From the NCBI GenBank assembly GCA_015067825.1, contig SVLQ01000005.1, positions 62,001-126,000 of the forward strand: a stretch of 64,000 bases of DNA, in the 5' to 3' direction. The notes under the pieces were generated by a model. The model did no database searches, was not told where the DNA came from, and worked only from the letters and a program-made list of their open reading frames with translations. Numbering within the stretch: the stretch's first letter is position 1; the number at the start of each line of letters is the position of its first letter. This DNA is from Oscillospiraceae bacterium. GTDB taxonomy: Bacteria > Bacillota > Clostridia > Oscillospirales > QAMX01. The position numbers and the translations under genes are program-made. Positions 60,610 to 64,000 of the stretch are shown here, one piece after another.

Positions 60610-61506
60610 TTATTCGTGGCGGAAAAGCTGGGTGCTCAGGTATTTTTCACCGCGGTCGGCGAAGATGACGACAATCTTACCCTTTTCGATCTGCTTGGCG
60701 ACCTCGACGGCGGCGAGCATTGCCGCACCGCTGCTCATGCCGACGAAGATCCCTTCTTCCTTGACGATGCGCCGCGACATGGCAAACGCCGCTTCGCTTT
60801 CGATCTTGACGCAGACGTCGACGGCGGTGGGATCGTAGATCTCCGGCACGATCGCTTCCTGCATATTTTTCAGACCCTGTATGTAGTGGCCGCGTTCGGG
60901 ATGCGCTTCGACGATCTGGATCTCCGGGTTCTTCTCCTTGAGCCCCATACCGACGCCCATCAGCGTGCCGGAGGTGCCGAGCGCGCAGACGATGTGGGTG
61001 ATCTCGCCGCTGGTCTGCTGCCAAATCTCTTCGGCCGTCGTTTTGTAGTGGGCCAGCTTGTTGTATTCGTTGGTGAACTGGTTGGGGTTGAAGTATTTGC
61101 CCGGGTTTTCGGCGAGCAGGGAAGCGACTTTGCGGATCGCGCCGTCGGTACCTTCGGAGGCCGGCGTGAGAATGATCTTGCCGCCGAACGCTTCGATCAT
61201 GCTGCGGCGTTCGATCGAAACAGCCTCGCTCATGACGATGACGACCTCGTAGCCCTTGACTGTGCCGATCATTGCAAGTCCGATACCGGTATTGCCGCTG
61301 GTCGCTTCGATGATCGTTTTGCCCTTGACGAGGCTGCCGTCGGCTTCGGCCTGTTCGATCATGCGCAGGGCGATGCGGTCTTTGATGCTGCCGGTGGGGT
61401 TGAAGCCCTCGAGCTTAGCCCAGATCTCGACGTTGGGGTTCGGGCACATATGGTTGATGGGGACAAGCGGCGTGTTGCCGATGGTATCTAAGATATTGTG
61501 GTACAT
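60610..61506 (-). CDS. cysK: Cysteine synthase A
   Basis: Makes cysteine from O-acetylserine and sulfide with PLP. I took the ATG at 61506, giving 298 residues, because the open frame beyond it has no site and runs into the pnp terminator. FNPTGSIKDRIALRMI (about 36-51) has the PLP Lys, EATSGNTGIGLAMI the phosphate-binding motif, ALGTSGTLMGVGMGLKE and GMSSGAAML the later ones. Complete and standard. Its leader contains no recognised riboswitch. Confidence 0.95.
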   Translation of the reverse strand: MYHNILDTIGNTPLVPINHMCPNPNVEIWAKLEGFNPTGSIKDRIALRMIEQAEADGSLVKGKTIIEATSGNTGIGLAMIGTVKGYEVVIVMSEAVSIERRSMIEAFGGKIILTPASEGTDGAIRKVASLLAENPGKYFNPNQFTNEYNKLAHYKTTAEEIWQQTSGEITHIVCALGTSGTLMGVGMGLKEKNPEIQIVEAHPERGHYIQGLKNMQEAIVPEIYDPTAVDVCVKIESEAAFAMSRRIVKEEGIFVGMSSGAAMLAAVEVAKQIEKGKIVVIFADRGEKYLSTQLFRHE

Positions 61507-61544
61507 AAGCGCACTCTTTTCCTTGTGGTTTTGGCGAAAAAACA

Positions 61545-61590
61545 AAGGGACGGAGAGCCTGCCTGGCGGCAGGCCATCCGTCCCTGTATG
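61545..61590 (-). terminator. Terminator of pnp before cysK
   Basis: Nested hairpin around 61549-61586 (AGGGACGGA with its complement outside, GCCTGCC/GGCAGGC inside) followed by TTTGTTTTTT on the minus strand. cysK starts 39 bases beyond. Confidence 0.82.
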
Positions 61591-61601
61591 GTTTTGGGAA
61601 C

Positions 61602-63713
61602 TTAGGCGTTTTCGGGCGGGACGGCGTCCTTGTGCGAGAGGTTCAGACGGCCCTTTTCGTCGATCTCGGTGACGACGACCCACAGCATATCGCCGACGTT
61701 GCAGATGTCTTCAACTTTGGCGACGCGGTAGTTGGCGAGTTTGGAGATGTGGACAAGGCCTTCTTTGCCCGGGGCGATCTCGACGAACGCACCGAACTGC
61801 ATCAGGCGGGTGACCTTGCCGTAGAACTGCTGACCCGGCTGCGGATCGAGCACGATGGCGCTGATGGTGTTGTAGGCGGCGCGGCAGGCTTCGATGTCGT
61901 TGCTGGCGATGAAGACACGGCCGTCGTCTTCGATGTCGATCTTGGCACCGGTGTCGGCGACGATCTTCTGGATCACGCTGCCGCCCTTGCCGATGACTTC
62001 GCGGATCTTGTCGACTTCGATCTGCATCTGCAGCATCTTCGGCGCGTACTTCGAAAGCTCGGTGCGCGGTTCGGCGATACAGGGGAGCATGACCTGTTCG
62101 AGGATCTCGAGGCGGGCGACGCGCGTCTGGCGCAGCGCTTCTTTGATGATCTCCGGCGTAAGGCCGTCGATCTTGAGGTCCATCTGGATGGCGGTGATAC
62201 CCGTGTGGGTACCGGCAACTTTGAAGTCCATATCGCCGAAGAAGTCTTCAACGCCCTGGATGTCGGTGAAGACCATCCAGCCGTCGCCTTCGGTGATGAG
62301 GCCGCAGGAGATACCCGCAACAGGCGCCTTGATCGGAACACCGGCGTCCATCAGCGCGAGGGTCGAGCCGCAGATGGAACCCTGCGAGGTCGAGCCGTTG
62401 GAGGAGAGGACTTCGGAGACAAGGCGGATGCAGTACGGGAATTCTTCTTCGGTCGGGATGACAGGTTCAAGCGCACGTTCGGCGAGAGCGCCGTGGCCGA
62501 TTTCGCGGCGGCCGGGGCTGCGCGAGGGCTTGGCTTCACCGACGCTGTAGCCCGGGAAGTTGTAGTGGTGCATGTAGCGCTTGGAGGTTTCGTTGGAGAT
62601 GCCGTCGAGGATCTGGTAATCGGCGACGGTGCCGAGCGTACAGGCCGTCAGAACCTGCGTCTGGCCGCGGGTGAACATACCCGAACCGTGGACGCGCGGC
62701 AGCAGACCGACTTCGGCGGCGAGCGGACGGACCTGATCCATGCGGCGGCCGTCGACGCGCTTTTTGTCGTCGAGCAGCCAGCGGCGGACGACGTATTTCT
62801 GCAGCTTGTAGAGGCATTCGCCAAAGACAGCGCCGTTTTCGGCGTATTCGTCGCCGTATTCTTCGGCGATGCGGTCTTTCAGTTCGGCAAGGCGGGCATC
62901 ACGCACGGTCTTGTCGTCGGTGTCCATGCAGTAACGGACGTCTTCGATATATTTATCCTTGAGCGCGTCGTAGAGTTCTTCCGGAACGTTGACGGCCGGG
63001 TAGGCAAACTTCGGCTTGCCGATTTCGGCGGCGATGCCGGCGATGAAGGCGCAGATCGGCTTGATCTCCTGATGGGCAAGCATGATCGCGTTGTACATGA
63101 TTTCTTCGGGGATCTGGTCGGCGCCGGCTTCGATCATGACGACCTTATCCTTCGAGGCGGCGACGGTGAGCGCGAGGGTGGAGGCGGCGCGTTCTTTTTC
63201 GTTGGGGTTGATGACGAAGTGACCGTCGACGTAGCCGATGTTCAGGCCGCCGATGGGGCCGTTCCACGGAATGTCGGAGATCGACAGCGCGATCGAGGTA
63301 CCGATCATGGCGCAGATTTCCGGCGAGTTGTCCTGGTCAACGGACATAACGGTGCAGGAAATGCAGACGTCGTTGCGCATATCTTTGGGGAAGAGCGGAC
63401 GGATCGGACGGTCGATGACGCGCGAAGTGAGGATCGCGTGTTCGCCCGGACGGCCTTCGCGGCGCTGCCACGAGCCCGGGATGTGGCCGACGGCGTAGAG
63501 CTTTTCTTCGTAGTCGACGCTGAGGGGGAAGAAGTCGATGCCGTCGCGCGGCTTTTCGGAAGCGGTCGCGGTGACGAGAACGACGGTTTCGCCGTAACGG
63601 ATCAGGCAGCTGCCGTTGGCAAGACCGGCCATTTTGCCGGTTTCAACGATCATTTTGCGGCCGCCGATTTCGGTTTCGAACGTACGGTGGTTAAATTGCA
63701 TATGGGTGATCAT
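61602..63713 (-). CDS. pnp: Polyribonucleotide nucleotidyltransferase (PNPase)
   Basis: Phosphorolytic 3'-5' exoribonuclease of mRNA decay. The ATG at 63713 with GGAAGG gives 703 residues, normal size. Two RNase PH-type domains (about 1-220 and 310-530), with a helical linker carrying [19 protein letters not shown] between. KH domain around 560-620 ([19 protein letters not shown], GxxG loop) and S1 domain to the end ([20 protein letters not shown]). [12 protein letters not shown] is part of the catalytic region. Next to rpsO, the usual order; the leader has long hairpins. Confidence 0.97.
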   Translation of the reverse strand: MITHMQFNHRTFETEIGGRKMIVETGKMAGLANGSCLIRYGETVVLVTATASEKPRDGIDFFPLSVDYEEKLYAVGHIPGSWQRREGRPGEHAILTSRVIDRPIRPLFPKDMRNDVCISCTVMSVDQDNSPEICAMIGTSIALSISDIPWNGPIGGLNIGYVDGHFVINPNEKERAASTLALTVAASKDKVVMIEAGADQIPEEIMYNAIMLAHQEIKPICAFIAGIAAEIGKPKFAYPAVNVPEELYDALKDKYIEDVRYCMDTDDKTVRDARLAELKDRIAEEYGDEYAENGAVFGECLYKLQKYVVRRWLLDDKKRVDGRRMDQVRPLAAEVGLLPRVHGSGMFTRGQTQVLTACTLGTVADYQILDGISNETSKRYMHHYNFPGYSVGEAKPSRSPGRREIGHGALAERALEPVIPTEEEFPYCIRLVSEVLSSNGSTSQGSICGSTLALMDAGVPIKAPVAGISCGLITEGDGWMVFTDIQGVEDFFGDMDFKVAGTHTGITAIQMDLKIDGLTPEIIKEALRQTRVARLEILEQVMLPCIAEPRTELSKYAPKMLQMQIEVDKIREVIGKGGSVIQKIVADTGAKIDIEDDGRVFIASNDIEACRAAYNTISAIVLDPQPGQQFYGKVTRLMQFGAFVEIAPGKEGLVHISKLANYRVAKVEDICNVGDMLWVVVTEIDEKGRLNLSHKDAVPPENA

Positions 63714-63772
63714 AGTTCTACCTTCCTTTATCGTATGATTGGACCGGCAGCTTGCCCTTTTGAGCCCGCCCA

Positions 63773-63829
63773 TTAGCATTTGAAGCTGCGGCCGAAAAAA
63801 AGGGGTTCGGCGGTACCTTCAATTGCTAA
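63773..63829 (-). promoter_or_regulatory. Long-range hairpin in the rpsO-pnp spacer
   Basis: Arms 63773-63785 and 63817-63829 pair in 12 of 13 positions around an inner hairpin. In E. coli a comparable spacer hairpin is cut by RNase III and lets PNPase limit its own mRNA; the same is a possible role here. Confidence 0.65.
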
Positions 63830-63840
63830 CAGGGCTGCCC

Positions 63841-63930
63841 GCCGCCGTTTTGCCGGTCAGAAGTGAGGAAACGGCGGGGAGGGAGATAGTGTTTTGCCGA
63901 CGCGAGGCAAGAGTTTGCCCCGCGTCGGCG
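63841..63930 (-). other. Two further hairpins after rpsO
   Basis: CCGCCGTTT at about 63841 pairs with AAACGGCGG near 63878, and GCCGACGCGxGGCAA at about 63896-63911 pairs with its complement to about 63930. Neither has a T-run, so they look like RNA-processing structures rather than terminators, and rpsO-pnp readthrough is likely. Confidence 0.6.
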
Positions 63931-63938
63931 GCGTGTGC

Positions 63939-64000
63939 TTACTTGCGGATTTCGAGCTTGGCGATGAGGGCGCGGTAACGGTTGATGTCTTTCTTCTGGA
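63939..64000 (-). CDS. rpsO: 30S ribosomal protein S15, 3' end only
   Basis: The last 20 codons read QKKDINRYRALIAKLEIRK before the stop at 63939-63941, matching the C-terminus of S15, which binds 16S rRNA and is needed for the 30S platform. The start lies beyond the window. It is upstream of pnp on the same strand. Confidence 0.92.
   Translation of the reverse strand, partial: QKKDINRYRALIAKLEIRK

Noticed and set aside
61632..63776. 714-codon plus-strand open frame opposite pnp
   Set aside because: Mirror of PNPase codon bias; no start signal and repetitive Asp/Gly/Val content.

Overview
The window reads as chromosomal DNA from an anaerobic, GC-rich, Gram-positive bacterium of the Clostridia, probably an uncultured gut, rumen or digester lineage. 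Evidence: strong AGGAGG-type Shine-Dalgarno sites and sigma-A promoters with 17-bp spacers; a T-box leader on metG; the Firmicutes order acpS-nnrD-lipoprotein-alr; SLH domains and lipoprotein signals; a PdaB-like deacetylase; two rubrerythrin-type proteins beside a Fur/PerR regulator. No rRNA, CRISPR, intact transposon or clear prophage was seen. The placement is inference; no database search was possible.

Layout. 1-3.6 kb: a promoter cut by the window edge and a three-gene operon of unrecognised, probably carbohydrate-active proteins. 3.6-7.5 kb: an XRE regulator and an SLH-anchored glycosidase-like protein flanked by a perfect 54-bp repeat that carries a promoter. 7.5-12.2 kb: DUF6106-like protein, acpS, nnrD, lipoprotein, alr, AraC regulator. 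12.2-17.4 kb: purE-purM-purN-purH-purD on the minus strand. 17.5-21.4 kb: prfB, a YifB/ComM ATPase, an alpha/beta hydrolase and two tiny minus-strand genes. 21.5-28.3 kb: tRNA-Thr, a pair of ABC half-transporters, a GH42-like protein and dut. 28.3-33.9 kb: Na/Pi symporter and a pncB-alcohol dehydrogenase-PfkB operon. 34-41.3 kb: sugar-modifying genes (ThuA, Gfo/Idh oxidoreductase, GH106-like lipoprotein, psicose 3-epimerase-like enzyme), a Nudix and a HAD hydrolase. 41.3-43.8 kb: oxidative-stress cluster. 43.9-45.9 kb: SGNH esterase and polysaccharide deacetylase. 46-51.9 kb: three paralogous sugar-binding lipoproteins without permeases. 51.9-55.8 kb: GH2 beta-mannosidase-like and GH51 arabinofuranosidase. 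55.9-64 kb: metG with T-box, a methyltransferase in AT-rich DNA, MBL hydrolase, PPOX-fold protein, tRNA-Arg, cysK, pnp and the 3' end of rpsO.

How it fits together. The window mixes housekeeping genes (purines, translation, RNA decay, cofactors) with plant-polysaccharide use: solute-binding lipoproteins capture oligosaccharides, GH2, GH51, GH42-like and GH106-like enzymes cut them, and epimerase, kinase and oxidoreductases process the sugars. The rubrerythrin cluster fits life with occasional oxygen exposure. The most unusual items are the flavin reductase-triple rubredoxin-rubrerythrin fusion, the tandem permease-less binding proteins with a variable 15-bp repeat in the linker, the promoter duplication around the SLH gene, and the first operon of unassigned enzymes.
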